This document shows, in pieces, positions 15,574 to 23,775 of a DNA stretch of 64,000 nucleotides. The notes under the pieces are model-generated. The model had not been told where the DNA came from, made no database searches, and saw only the letters and a list, made by a program, of their open reading frames with translations. Both the position numbers and the translations under genes were made by a program. Position 1 is the first letter of the stretch; the number at the start of each line of letters is the position of its first letter. The stretch comes from Aurantibacter sp034110465 (lineage in GTDB: Bacteria; Bacteroidota; Bacteroidia; Flavobacteriales; Flavobacteriaceae), in NCBI GenBank assembly GCA_034110465.1, contig JAWUZD010000011.1, positions 11,904 to 75,903 on the forward strand, written 5' to 3'.

Positions 15574-16746
15574 ATGAATTTGAAAAGACTATTAGTTTTA
15601 GCTAGTTTCTGTATTACTATCCTATCGTTTGGCCAGTCGCCTTTATTAGAATCTGCAGAAATTAGTATTCTTACCATACAACAAGGACAAAACATATCTG
15701 ATGCTTTTGGACATTCTGGAATTAGAATTAAAAATGGACAAGAAGATACGGTTTACGACTACGGAAGATATCCATTTAACGACCCAAATTTTGTACTAAA
15801 TTTTTGTAAAGGTAAATTAGACTATTCTATAGGAAAAGAATCTTATAGCGATTTTATGTATCGTTATAAATACTTTAATAGAAGTGTAAAAGAACAGGTT
15901 TTAGATTTAACTTTTGAAGAAAAACAGACTTATTACAAGTATATCTTAAATAACTACAAACCACAAAACAAGGTTTATTCTTACGATTTCTTTTACGACA
16001 ATTGTGCTACAAAAATTCACGAAGTTACAAATAACGTATTAAATAATAGTATTGACTTTAAAACACCAAATAATTATAAACCTAAAACATTTAGAACTTT
16101 AATTCAAGATGAATTAAACAGAAATTCGTGGGAAAGTTTTGGTATTGATTTAGCACTAGGCTCTAAAATAGACCAACTCGCAACAGAGAAAGACCATATG
16201 TTTTTACCAAAAAACGTATATACTTTTTTTGAAGTTGCTACTAGAAATAATCAAACATTAGTAAAAAGTAATAAGACTATTTTTGAAGCTAAACCAATTG
16301 TAAATGGTTCTTTTCTTTCAATACTCTGGAGTCCTTTTATTATTTGTTTGCTATTAGCATTACTAATTATTTACAGAACCTATAAAGATTTTAAACTAAA
16401 TACTAGAAGTCGTTTTTTAGATGCTACTATTTTAATAATTTCTGGTTTAATTGGAGTACTACTACTATTATTATGGTTTGCTACAGACCATAGTATGACA
16501 GCTCACAACTATAATTTACTTTGGGCTTTTCCATTAAACTTAATCCTGATAAAAGCTGTTCTAGTTAAAAAACCAAGTATTATAGTTAGTAAATACTATA
16601 TGTTCTTAATCTTAATGCTTGTTCTAATGTGTATGCATTGGATTTCTGGAGTACAAAATTTTGCTCCTACTTTAGCACCTTTAATAATTGCCTTATTAAT
16701 AAGATCTATTTATGTGTTTTGGTTTGTGAAATCTCAAAATAAATAA
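15574..16746 (+). CDS. DUF4105 (Lnb N-terminal domain-like) periplasmic/membrane protein
   Basis: 390 residues: signal peptide (~1-21), a periplasmic DUF4105 domain at about 25-210, and four to five C-terminal membrane helices (~245-385). DUF4105 relates to the N-terminal domain of Lnb, the intramolecular lipoprotein N-acyltransferase, and has papain-like residues. Here SDAFGHSGIRI gives a His and FFYDNCATKIHEV gives a conserved Cys region. Bacteroidota lipoprotein acylation is not settled for this architecture, so a lipoprotein-modifying role is only a possibility. It is coupled to the PorV-like gene one base upstream. Confidence 0.85.
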   Translation: MNLKRLLVLASFCITILSFGQSPLLESAEISILTIQQGQNISDAFGHSGIRIKNGQEDTVYDYGRYPFNDPNFVLNFCKGKLDYSIGKESYSDFMYRYKYFNRSVKEQVLDLTFEEKQTYYKYILNNYKPQNKVYSYDFFYDNCATKIHEVTNNVLNNSIDFKTPNNYKPKTFRTLIQDELNRNSWESFGIDLALGSKIDQLATEKDHMFLPKNVYTFFEVATRNNQTLVKSNKTIFEAKPIVNGSFLSILWSPFIICLLLALLIIYRTYKDFKLNTRSRFLDATILIISGLIGVLLLLLWFATDHSMTAHNYNLLWAFPLNLILIKAVLVKKPSIIVSKYYMFLILMLVLMCMHWISGVQNFAPTLAPLIIALLIRSIYVFWFVKSQNK

Positions 16747-16831
16747 TTTAGAAGAATAACAACTCTTATTTCAAATTACACACAAGAAGAAGTTTGACTT
16801 TGTGAAATTCCAACTAGGCTTTGTTTAATTT

Positions 16832-17457
16832 ATGATATCAAAAGTTAAAACGATTAGACACAACGTAACTAATTTTTACCCATTTTTACGAAATCAAAAA
16901 AATGTAAAGATTGAAAAGACTTTATCAATCAAATTTTAATTGACAGTGGACAATTTTAAAATTCAACTTCTGACATAACAAATGTAACGGAAATTGAGAC
17001 GTTCAAATCGACCAACAAAAACCCTCTGAATGAAATAAGAGTTGGTTATTTCACAGAAGAAAACAAACTGATTTATCTTCATATTTTCAATCCTCTAGTT
17101 CCTGGTTACAATAAATATATTTATGGAGAATATTTTTATCAATACCATTTTAGCGAACCACCAAACTATGGAGATCCAGCTTTAGAATTTAAAGAACAGA
17201 ATCGAAACGGAGCTATATCATTACTTGAGAAAGGATTGAAAGGAAAAAAAATTCAATCCCTTAAAAATAACAAAATCCAAAAATCCAAACTATACATTTC
17301 GGAATCTGACTCTAACTTTAGCTATTCATACGACTATAGAAAAGGATATTTTTGAAAAAAAGCATTCAGACAAAGTATTGACAAAATGAGCGGAATTGAA
17401 AAAAGAGAAATAGAACTGAAAACAATATTTAGCGGAATAAAAAATATTAGTTTATAG
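16832..17457 (+). pseudogene. Decayed gene with stops and probable frameshift
   Basis: This 817-base gap between DUF4105 and DUF4870 genes holds coding-like remains. The longest open stretch is 16960-17352 (131 codons, no ATG near its start), reading for example IRVGYFTEENKLIYLHIFNP and EPPNYGDPALEFKEQNRNGA. It is bounded by a TAA at 16957 and a TGA at 17353, after which the same frame continues for 34 codons to a TAG at 17455. A short frame from ATG 16832 (ISKVKTIRHNVTNFYPFLRN) runs into stops and is likely the old N-terminus in another frame. No family recognised. Confidence 0.6.
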
Positions 17458-17503
17458 CTAAATTATATGAAAACGCATACTTACTTTCACATACAAAACC
17501 GTT

Positions 17504-17538
17504 AAAAAAAAGCAACCTTTATTAAAGGTTGCTTTTTA
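17504..17538. terminator. Bidirectional terminator
   Basis: An A-run, the stem AGCAACCTTTA/TAAAGGTTGCT and a T-run form a perfect hairpin with a loop of at most two bases. It lies just past the stop of the DUF4870 gene (reverse strand) and after the pseudogene (forward strand). Confidence 0.85.
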
Positions 17539-17563
17539 ATGATTATAATAGTAAACTTAATCT

Positions 17564-17905
17564 CTATTTAATAATATCAAAACTAAACGGGTAAATGGCT
17601 TCTTGGTTATTACTTACTTTTATTGCATTTAATATTGGTAAAATAATAGCACCAACAGCTAAAAGAATAAATCCTAATAAACCTAAACCAAAAAGTAAAA
17701 TTAATGGTACACAAATTAAAGTGTAAATTAATAAACTAATTTGAAAGTTTAATATTTGCTTTCCGTGTTGATCTAACTCCTGTATTTTATCTTTTTGTGT
17801 TAACCAAATTACTAATGGTAATAATAAACTACCAAATCCAGTAATTAGAACAATTAACTGACTTAAATGTGTTAGTACTAATAATTGTTTATTTTCTTTT
17901 AACAT
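17564..17905 (-). CDS. DUF4870 (Tic20-like) small membrane protein
   Basis: 113 residues with three hydrophobic helices and the DUF4870 signature: LVLTHLSQLIVLITGFGSLL, PLVIWLTQKDK, LDQHGKQILNFQIS and the C-terminal NAIKVSNNQEAIYPFSFDII. The family is widespread in Bacteroidota and Firmicutes and its function is unknown. It appears monocistronic, with a strong terminator 26 bases downstream and 75 bases separating it from the sulfur operon. Confidence 0.85.
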   Translation of the reverse strand: MLKENKQLLVLTHLSQLIVLITGFGSLLLPLVIWLTQKDKIQELDQHGKQILNFQISLLIYTLICVPLILLFGLGLLGFILLAVGAIILPILNAIKVSNNQEAIYPFSFDIIK

Positions 17906-17980
17906 AGCGTTTGTTTTTTAAGTTACAACTATAAGACGCTAAGTCTTTAAAAATGTTACAGTTATTAAAATAATTAACTT

Positions 17981-18388
17981 TTAAAAAGGCATTTTATGTT
18001 TTACCAATCCAAATGCAAACGCACCTAAAACGGCACCACATAATAATACAATAATACTAACAAAACCAGAGCCTAAAAGTGCGTACATAGGTCCAGGACA
18101 AGCACCACCTAAAGCCCAACCTAAGCCAAAGATAATTCCGCCAAATAAATAGTTTTTAAAACCTTTTGCTTTAGATTTAATAGTTACAGTTTCTCCAGAA
18201 AATGTGTTTTGTTTTTTCAATATAAAAGTGGCTATTGCGCCTAATACAACTGCAGAACCAATAACGCCATACATATGAAAGTTTTTAAATTGAAACATTT
18301 CAAAAATTCTAAACCAAGATGCTACTTCGGATTTTATAAGTGTAATTCCAAAAAGAATTCCTAAAGCTAAATATGATATATATTTCAT
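17981..18388 (-). CDS. YeeE/YedE half transporter (DUF6691 type), second half
   Basis: 135 residues, four hydrophobic helices. The motif GLGWALGGACPGPMYALLGSG carries the Cys and Gly-rich loop of the YeeE/YedE thiosulfate-transporter family (the fold with hydrogen-bonded thiosulfate relay cysteines). It represents the C-terminal half of the full-length transporter; the N-terminal half is the adjacent gene, 4 bases upstream. Last gene of the sulfur operon. The likely substrate is thiosulfate or another sulfur species, by family inference. Confidence 0.88.
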   Translation of the reverse strand: MKYISYLALGILFGITLIKSEVASWFRIFEMFQFKNFHMYGVIGSAVVLGAIATFILKKQNTFSGETVTIKSKAKGFKNYLFGGIIFGLGWALGGACPGPMYALLGSGFVSIIVLLCGAVLGAFAFGLVKHKMPF

Positions 18389-18392
18389 AATA

Positions 18393-18947
18393 TTAAAAAA
18401 TTAAAGGCATTAAAAAATGAACCATTAGTAATCCGCCAATAAAAAAGCCAATAACTGCTATTAAAGATGGAAGTTGTAAATTACTTAATCCTGAAATAGC
18501 ATGACCAGAAGTACATCCACCAGCATAACGTGCGCCAAAGCCAACTAAGAAACCTGCTAATAATACAATAGCAAAGCCCTTAATAGTTAACAAAGCGTCT
18601 AAACTATATAATTCTTGAGGTAAGAAATCTTGGTTTACGCTATTAAATCCCATAGCTTTTAAACTATCCACACTATCTGGATGTAATTGTGGTGCTTCAA
18701 CATGTAAAAAATTAAAAGCAATTAAGCCGCCTAGAAAGACACCTAAAATTAAGACTAAGCTCCACGTATTTATTTTCCAATCGGTTTTAAAATTATCCGA
18801 GAACTTTCCTGCTCCTGCAATTGTACACATAGTGTTTAAATTAGAAGACATTCCAAAACTCTTTCCTAATTTAACTAGCATAAATAGTACAAAAACTATT
18901 ATAGGACCAGCAACATACCAAGCCCAAGGTTTATATATTAACTCCAT
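18393..18947 (-). CDS. YeeE/YedE half transporter, first half
   Basis: 184 residues with about five helices. The relay-cysteine loop is ARYAGGCTSGHAISGLSNL near residue 145, and a second Cys region (TMCTIAGAGKF) lies near residue 40. It pairs with the next gene to make one complete transporter from two polypeptides, a split form common in Bacteroidota. One base separates it from the thioredoxin gene upstream. Confidence 0.88.
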   Translation of the reverse strand: MELIYKPWAWYVAGPIIVFVLFMLVKLGKSFGMSSNLNTMCTIAGAGKFSDNFKTDWKINTWSLVLILGVFLGGLIAFNFLHVEAPQLHPDSVDSLKAMGFNSVNQDFLPQELYSLDALLTIKGFAIVLLAGFLVGFGARYAGGCTSGHAISGLSNLQLPSLIAVIGFFIGGLLMVHFLMPLIF

Positions 18948-18948
18948 A

Positions 18949-19245
18949 TTATTGATGAGATTTTATAAGTTGAATTAACTCGTTTTTTTGAATTAAACCT
19001 GATTGCCTCCACACTTGTTTGCCTTTTTTATACAGCATAAAAGTTGGTACACCTCTAACTTGAAAACGTGTTGCAATACTCTGGTTTTTATCAATATTTA
19101 TTTTTAATATTGAAACCGCTTCTCCTAAAGTATCTTTAACTTCTTTTAGAATTGGCATCATAGTTTGGCAAGGTCCACACCAATCGGCATAAAAATCTAC
19201 CAAAACAGGTTGCTCTTTATTTATTATATCGTTAAAACTTGCCAT
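18949..19245 (-). CDS. Thioredoxin
   Basis: 98 residues with the complete thioredoxin fold and active site WCGPC (Cys23, Cys26) and the cis-Pro loop RGVPTFMLYKKGK. No signal peptide, so cytoplasmic. Its place between the transporter halves and the persulfide dioxygenase/rhodanese suggests it reduces protein or glutathione-like persulfides made in this pathway rather than being the general thioredoxin. Confidence 0.93.
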   Translation of the reverse strand: MASFNDIINKEQPVLVDFYADWCGPCQTMMPILKEVKDTLGEAVSILKINIDKNQSIATRFQVRGVPTFMLYKKGKQVWRQSGLIQKNELIQLIKSHQ

Positions 19246-19248
19246 AAT

Positions 19249-20661
19249 TTATTTTAAAGTTGAAGGACAAGCATTTTCTACCAAAGCAATATCGGTTTTT
19301 CTAATAGCGGCCATTCCACCTGCAACATCTATTAAATTATGGATCCCACGACTTTTTAAAATAGAGGCTGCAATTACAGATCTATATCCACCAGCACAAT
19401 GCACATAAAAATCGCCGTTTTTAGGAAATTCGGCTAAATGATTATTTAAATTATCCAAAGAAGTAAAATTAGCGTTATCTATGTGAGCTGATAAAAACTC
19501 GCCTTCTTTTCTAACATCAAACACAGGAATATCAGATGTTTTTAATCGGTTAGAAAATTCGTCTGCAGAAATAGATTCTAAACTATCCACTTCTCTTCCA
19601 CTTGTTTTCCAAGCATCTATTCCGCCTTCTAAAAAACCTAAAACATTATCGAAACCAACACGAGATAAACGTGTAATTGCTTCTTCTTCCATACCTTTAT
19701 CAACTACCAAAAGCAGTGGTTGTTTTACATCGGCAATTAAAGCACCAACCCAAGGTGCAAATCCACCTTTTAATCCTATAAAAATAGAACGTGGAATAAA
19801 GCCTTGAATAAAATCTGATTGATGACGCACATCTAAAACTAAAGCTTCACTTGTTTCTGCTAAAGCTTCAAAAGCATCTGGACTTAATGGTTTATTAGAA
19901 TTCTCTATAACAACATTTAAATCCTCGTAACCTTCTTTATTCATCTTTACATTTAAAGGAAAATATTTTGGTGGTGGCGCTAAACCATCGGTTACTTCTT
20001 TTATAAATTCATTACGTGTCATATCTGCACGTAAAGCATAATTCATTTGTTTCTGATTACCTAAAGTATCAACAGTTTCCTTCATCATATTCTTACCACA
20101 AGCCGATCCTGCGCCGTGACCTGGATAAACTATAATATTATCTGCTAAAGGCATAATTTTGTTACGTAAACTATCAAAAGACAATCCTGCTAAATCCTCC
20201 ATGGTCATATCTGCTGCTTTCTGAGCCAAATCTGGTCTTCCAACATCACCTAGAAACAGAGTATCTCCACTAAAAATAGCGTGATTATTTCCATTTTCAT
20301 CTTTAAGTAAATACGTGGTGCTTTCCATTGTATGTCCCGGCGTATGCAAAGCCACAATAGTTATATTTCCAATTTTAAACTCTTGATTATCTGTTGCTAT
20401 AACAGCATCAAATTTAGGGTTAGCTGTTGGACCATAAACTATTTTAGCACCTGTTTTTTCTGCTAACGTTACGTGACCACTTACAAAATCTGCATGGAAA
20501 TGCGTTTCAAAAATATAAGTGATTTTGGAATTAGAAGCTTCTGCTTTTTTAATATAGGTATCTACTTCACGAAGTGGATCTATAATAGCAACTTCTCCAT
20601 TACTTTCAATATAATAAGCACCTTGCGCTAAACAACCGGTATAAATTTGTTCTATTTTCAT
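19249..20661 (-). CDS. Persulfide dioxygenase-like metallo-beta-lactamase fused to two rhodanese domains
   Basis: 470 residues. Residues 1-240 form an ETHE1-type MBL domain with the metal motif THFHADFVSGH (His54, His56, Asp58, His63) and further ligands in LHTPGHT, FSGDTLF and YPGHGAG. This type oxidises persulfides to sulfite with O2. Rhodanese domain one (~255-355) has lost its active Cys (LLVVDKGMEEEA in the loop). Rhodanese domain two (~370-460) keeps Cys422 in HCAGGYRS. The combination lets one protein move sulfane sulfur and oxidise it. It is followed by thioredoxin after 3 bases, and a TauE exporter is encoded upstream. Confidence 0.92.
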   Translation of the reverse strand: MKIEQIYTGCLAQGAYYIESNGEVAIIDPLREVDTYIKKAEASNSKITYIFETHFHADFVSGHVTLAEKTGAKIVYGPTANPKFDAVIATDNQEFKIGNITIVALHTPGHTMESTTYLLKDENGNNHAIFSGDTLFLGDVGRPDLAQKAADMTMEDLAGLSFDSLRNKIMPLADNIIVYPGHGAGSACGKNMMKETVDTLGNQKQMNYALRADMTRNEFIKEVTDGLAPPPKYFPLNVKMNKEGYEDLNVVIENSNKPLSPDAFEALAETSEALVLDVRHQSDFIQGFIPRSIFIGLKGGFAPWVGALIADVKQPLLLVVDKGMEEEAITRLSRVGFDNVLGFLEGGIDAWKTSGREVDSLESISADEFSNRLKTSDIPVFDVRKEGEFLSAHIDNANFTSLDNLNNHLAEFPKNGDFYVHCAGGYRSVIAASILKSRGIHNLIDVAGGMAAIRKTDIALVENACPSTLK

Positions 20662-20693
20662 ACGTTTAATTTTCGATTCAAAATTATAATTTC

Positions 20694-21485
20694 TTATTGT
20701 GATATTTCTTTAAATATGATATAAAATGCCATAATCAGCACAAACCAACCAAAGCTTTTCTTTAATTTTTTCCCATCTACAAAATTGGACAAATACATTC
20801 CAATAAATACACCTACAATAGCACATAATGTAAAACTTATTAGAAAAAACCAATCCATTTCTAAGTTCTGTATATCGCCTAAAAAGCCAATTAAAGATTT
20901 TACAGCAATGATTAATAATGATGTTGCCACCGCTTTTTTCATTGGTAATTTTGCCAATAAAACCAATGCTGGAATAATTAAAAACCCGCCACCAGCACCA
21001 ACAATTCCTGTTAATAAACCAACGATTAAACCTTCAATAATAATTAAAGGATAATTATAAGAAATTTCTGTGGTCGGTTCACTATCGTTCTTTTTTCTTT
21101 TAATCATTGCAAATGCAGCAACCATCATAATTAGGGCAAAAAATAGCATAATTGCTATATTTTTTGTTACTAAAAAATTGCTAACAGTAAATAACTCTTC
21201 TGGAATATTAGGTACAAGATATTTTCTAGTTAAATATACTGATATAAATGCAGGAATAGAAAAAACAATAGCCGTTCTAACATCTACCAATCCTTTTTGA
21301 ATATTTTTAATAGCGCCAACCAGAGCAGTAGTTCCAACCACAAACAAAGAATAAGCTGTTGCCAACACAGGATTTATGGCTAAGATATAAACTAAAATAG
21401 GAACTGTTAAAATAGAACCGCCGCCACCAATTAAGCCTAAGACTACACCAATAACTACAGCACCTAAATAACCTAAAACATCCAT
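20694..21485 (-). CDS. TauE/SafE family sulfite exporter
   Basis: 263 residues, about eight helices in two inverted halves, each starting with a Gly-rich loop: GLIGGGGSILTVPILVYI near residue 18 and GIVGAGGGFLIIPALVLLA near residue 160. The family exports sulfite, sulfoacetate or related sulfur anions. As the first structural gene of the operon it would remove sulfite produced by the neighbouring persulfide dioxygenase. A TAnnTTTG box lies 26-33 bases upstream of the start, and the Crp/Fnr gene lies beyond. Confidence 0.9.
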   Translation of the reverse strand: MDVLGYLGAVVIGVVLGLIGGGGSILTVPILVYILAINPVLATAYSLFVVGTTALVGAIKNIQKGLVDVRTAIVFSIPAFISVYLTRKYLVPNIPEELFTVSNFLVTKNIAIMLFFALIMMVAAFAMIKRKKNDSEPTTEISYNYPLIIIEGLIVGLLTGIVGAGGGFLIIPALVLLAKLPMKKAVATSLLIIAVKSLIGFLGDIQNLEMDWFFLISFTLCAIVGVFIGMYLSNFVDGKKLKKSFGWFVLIMAFYIIFKEISQ

Positions 21486-21510
21486 AAATAATATATAATA
21501 TCTGTTGGGG

Positions 21511-21552
21511 CAAATTTACCTCTATAAAATCAAACTTTAAGCAACATTTGTT
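21511..21552 (-). promoter_or_regulatory. Promoter and candidate Crp-type operator of the sulfur operon
   Basis: The reverse strand reads TAAATTTG at 21511-21518, a perfect -7 box for the TauE gene. About 25 bases further upstream, 21543-21552 (AACATTTGTT) is a short dyad (AACA/TGTT) that could bind the adjacent Crp/Fnr-family protein. The box is firm; the operator is a guess. Confidence 0.45.
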
Positions 21553-21558
21553 ACATAA

Positions 21559-22191
21559 CTAAAATTCTAATAGTTTAATCTGATTTCGTTGCAATTTAAT
21601 TTTACCGTCTATTTCCAAAACTTTTAATAAACGAGAAACCACTACTCTAGATGTATGTAAATCCTGGGCAATATCTTGATGTGTTACAAAAATAATATTG
21701 TTATGGTTTACCATTGCTTTATCTTTTAAATATTTAAATAAACGTTGGTCCATTTTTAAAAAGGCAATAGTATCTATTGCTTCCAATAACTCATTCATAC
21801 GTTCGTTATAACTTTGAATAATAAAACGCTGCCAACTTTTATATTTACTTAACCATAATTCCATATAATGCACTGGTATTAAAACTAATGTTGTATCTGT
21901 TTCTGTTACAGCTTTAATTTCACTTTTAGAATTACCAATACAACAAGATAAAGTCATAGCACACGTATCTCCTTGTTCTATAAAATAAAGCACTAACTCA
22001 TCTCCTTTTTTATCTTCTCTAGATATTTTTATAGCACCTTCTAGAACTAAAGGCATATAACTAATAGTTTGCCCAAAATCCATTAAAACTTCGCCTTCTA
22101 GAATTGTTTTATATTTTGAAACACTACTGATTTCCTTAAGTAAATCGGTTTCAAATAAATAACTATAATGGCTTGATAACTGCTCTAACAT
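21559..22191 (-). CDS. Crp/Fnr family transcriptional regulator of the sulfur operon
   Basis: 210 residues: an N-terminal cupin-like effector domain (1-120), a dimer helix (~125-145) and a C-terminal winged helix (~150-210) with the recognition region THQDIAQDLHTSRVVVSRLL. It lacks the FNR four-Cys cluster. Instead it has Cys77, Cys83 and Cys84 (CAMTLSCCIGNSKSEI) where Crp proteins bind cAMP. This suggests a thiol or persulfide switch. It is encoded directly before the sulfur genes on the same strand and is their likely regulator. Confidence 0.88.
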   Translation of the reverse strand: MLEQLSSHYSYLFETDLLKEISSVSKYKTILEGEVLMDFGQTISYMPLVLEGAIKISREDKKGDELVLYFIEQGDTCAMTLSCCIGNSKSEIKAVTETDTTLVLIPVHYMELWLSKYKSWQRFIIQSYNERMNELLEAIDTIAFLKMDQRLFKYLKDKAMVNHNNIIFVTHQDIAQDLHTSRVVVSRLLKVLEIDGKIKLQRNQIKLLEF

Positions 22192-22194
22192 ATC

Positions 22195-22992
22195 CTATTT
22201 TATTTTTGGTTGCTGAAAGGTTCTTTCTAAAATCTCAAATAATTCAGGGTGATTTTCCTTAAATAACGCTGGTCTTTCAAAAAAATATTCTGATGTTACT
22301 GCTAAGAATTCAGCTTGATTAGTAGTTGCATAAGATCTAATATCCGATTCGCCTTTATAAATAGCATCGATTTCTTTATACATTAATTCTAACCAAGGTT
22401 CTATATATTCTTTTGGCATAATAGCTTCAGGAATGCCATCTATATGATGATCTTCTTTATCTATTAAATGAACAAACTCATGTATTGGCGTGTTAAACTT
22501 ATCCGTTTCGTTACTAAACGCTTTTCTTAATGCTTTTCTGGATAAAAGCATTTGATTTTCGAATTGACCAGATCCAACCATACCAAGAATTTGTTTATTT
22601 TCTGATGTTTTAGCAAATTCTAAATCGTGATTAAATGTATCTGGATACAAAACAATTCCGCTTAACCTATTATAATGCCATTCTTTAAATCCAAACACAG
22701 GAATTACAGCGCTAGATGCTATTAGTATTTTATCTAAATCTTGAAGTGTTGTTTGTACAGCATCAATATGAACTTCTGCTAAAAAAAGCATCATTCTATG
22801 TCTAAAAATCGATTTGTTTTCTTCCGAAAGTCTTCGGTAAAATAAAACCTCTTCGTCTAAAACGGGTAGCCAATGATTAGGAAACGATGCTGCTTTTTTT
22901 GATTTCAATTTAGAAAAACCTAAAACAGCAACAACCAACAATCCAATAAATAAGATGATATATAACATTAAAAACAGATAAATAGTAAGCAA
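22195..22992 (-). CDS. MtfA-like zinc-dependent peptidase (M90), membrane anchored
   Basis: 265 residues. One N-terminal membrane helix (~5-26) is followed by a gluzincin domain. The HExxH motif is HEFVH (His171, Glu172, His175), with the third ligand region NQAEFLAVTSEYFFERP. MtfA of E. coli binds the repressor Mlc and has aminopeptidase activity; no Mlc system is visible here, so the substrate is open. It ends 3 bases before the Crp gene start on the same strand and may share its transcript. Confidence 0.87.
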   Translation of the reverse strand: MLTIYLFLMLYIILFIGLLVVAVLGFSKLKSKKAASFPNHWLPVLDEEVLFYRRLSEENKSIFRHRMMLFLAEVHIDAVQTTLQDLDKILIASSAVIPVFGFKEWHYNRLSGIVLYPDTFNHDLEFAKTSENKQILGMVGSGQFENQMLLSRKALRKAFSNETDKFNTPIHEFVHLIDKEDHHIDGIPEAIMPKEYIEPWLELMYKEIDAIYKGESDIRSYATTNQAEFLAVTSEYFFERPALFKENHPELFEILERTFQQPKIK

Positions 22993-23006
22993 CTAAATTA
23001 AGATAT

Positions 23007-23014
23007 TATATTTG
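23007..23014 (+). promoter_or_regulatory. Promoter -7 box of the HAD hydrolase gene
   Basis: TATATTTG matches TAnnTTTG exactly, 16 bases before the ATG at 23031. No TTG lies at 19 bases. Confidence 0.55.
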
Positions 23015-23030
23015 CAAAAAAACGAAAACA

Positions 23031-23690
23031 ATGCTAAAAGCGATTTTATTTGATATGGATGGTGTTATTGTAGATACTGAACCATTACATCACAAAGCTT
23101 ACTATAAGATGTTTAACGATTACAAAATACCTGTAACTCCAGATTTTTATGAAGGTTTAACTGGTAAGTCTACTAAAAATGTGTCCAATATTCTGATTGA
23201 AAATTTTAATCCAAATGCTACAGCTTTAGAATTAGAACTATGTAAACGTAGTCACTTTAATAATTTATTTGATTTTGATGAAAGCTTAAAGTTACTTCCT
23301 GGCGTTTTAGAATTAATTCAAGATTACCATAAAAATGGATTAACTCTAGTTTTAGCATCTTCTGCTTCTATGGGAACTATAGAAAAAGTCTTTACCCGAT
23401 TTAAGCTCGATCAATATTTTGTAGCTAAATTAAGTGGTGCAGATTTAAAAGCCTCTAAACCACATCCTGAAATTTTTGAAAAAGCAGCAAAAGCAGCAAA
23501 TCAAAAACCAGAAAACTGTATTGTAATAGAAGATTCTACAAATGGAATTCAAGCAGCAAAAAGTGCTAACATATATTGTGTTGGTTACGATAGTTTAAAC
23601 TCTAAAAATCAAGACTATACAAAAGCGGATTTAGTTGTTAGCAATTTTAGTGAGATTCACTTTACTAAAATCGCTCATATTTTAGATTAA
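23031..23690 (+). CDS. HAD-superfamily hydrolase, beta-phosphoglucomutase-like
   Basis: 219 residues with the four HAD motifs: DMDGVIVDTEP (nucleophile Asp and acid/base Asp near residue 8-10), a Ser in LASSASM, Lys in ASKPHPEIF and EDSTNGIQAA. The cap is the small helical type of the beta-PGM/phosphatase subfamily. It may be a sugar-phosphate phosphatase or mutase; no sugar operon neighbours define the substrate. The gene is transcribed alone towards a universal stress protein gene. Confidence 0.9.
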   Translation: MLKAILFDMDGVIVDTEPLHHKAYYKMFNDYKIPVTPDFYEGLTGKSTKNVSNILIENFNPNATALELELCKRSHFNNLFDFDESLKLLPGVLELIQDYHKNGLTLVLASSASMGTIEKVFTRFKLDQYFVAKLSGADLKASKPHPEIFEKAAKAANQKPENCIVIEDSTNGIQAAKSANIYCVGYDSLNSKNQDYTKADLVVSNFSEIHFTKIAHILD

Positions 23691-23775
23691 TTTTAGATTA
23701 ATTTTAGTACAAAATTGGTAAAACTTTCGTAAATTAGTGTTACAATTAAGTACTAACAAAAACACTTTAAATACC

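Noticed and set aside
23737..23775. GTG start extending the universal stress protein
   Set aside because: The ATG at 23776 gives the usual family N-terminus (MNTIIVPVDFSEHS).
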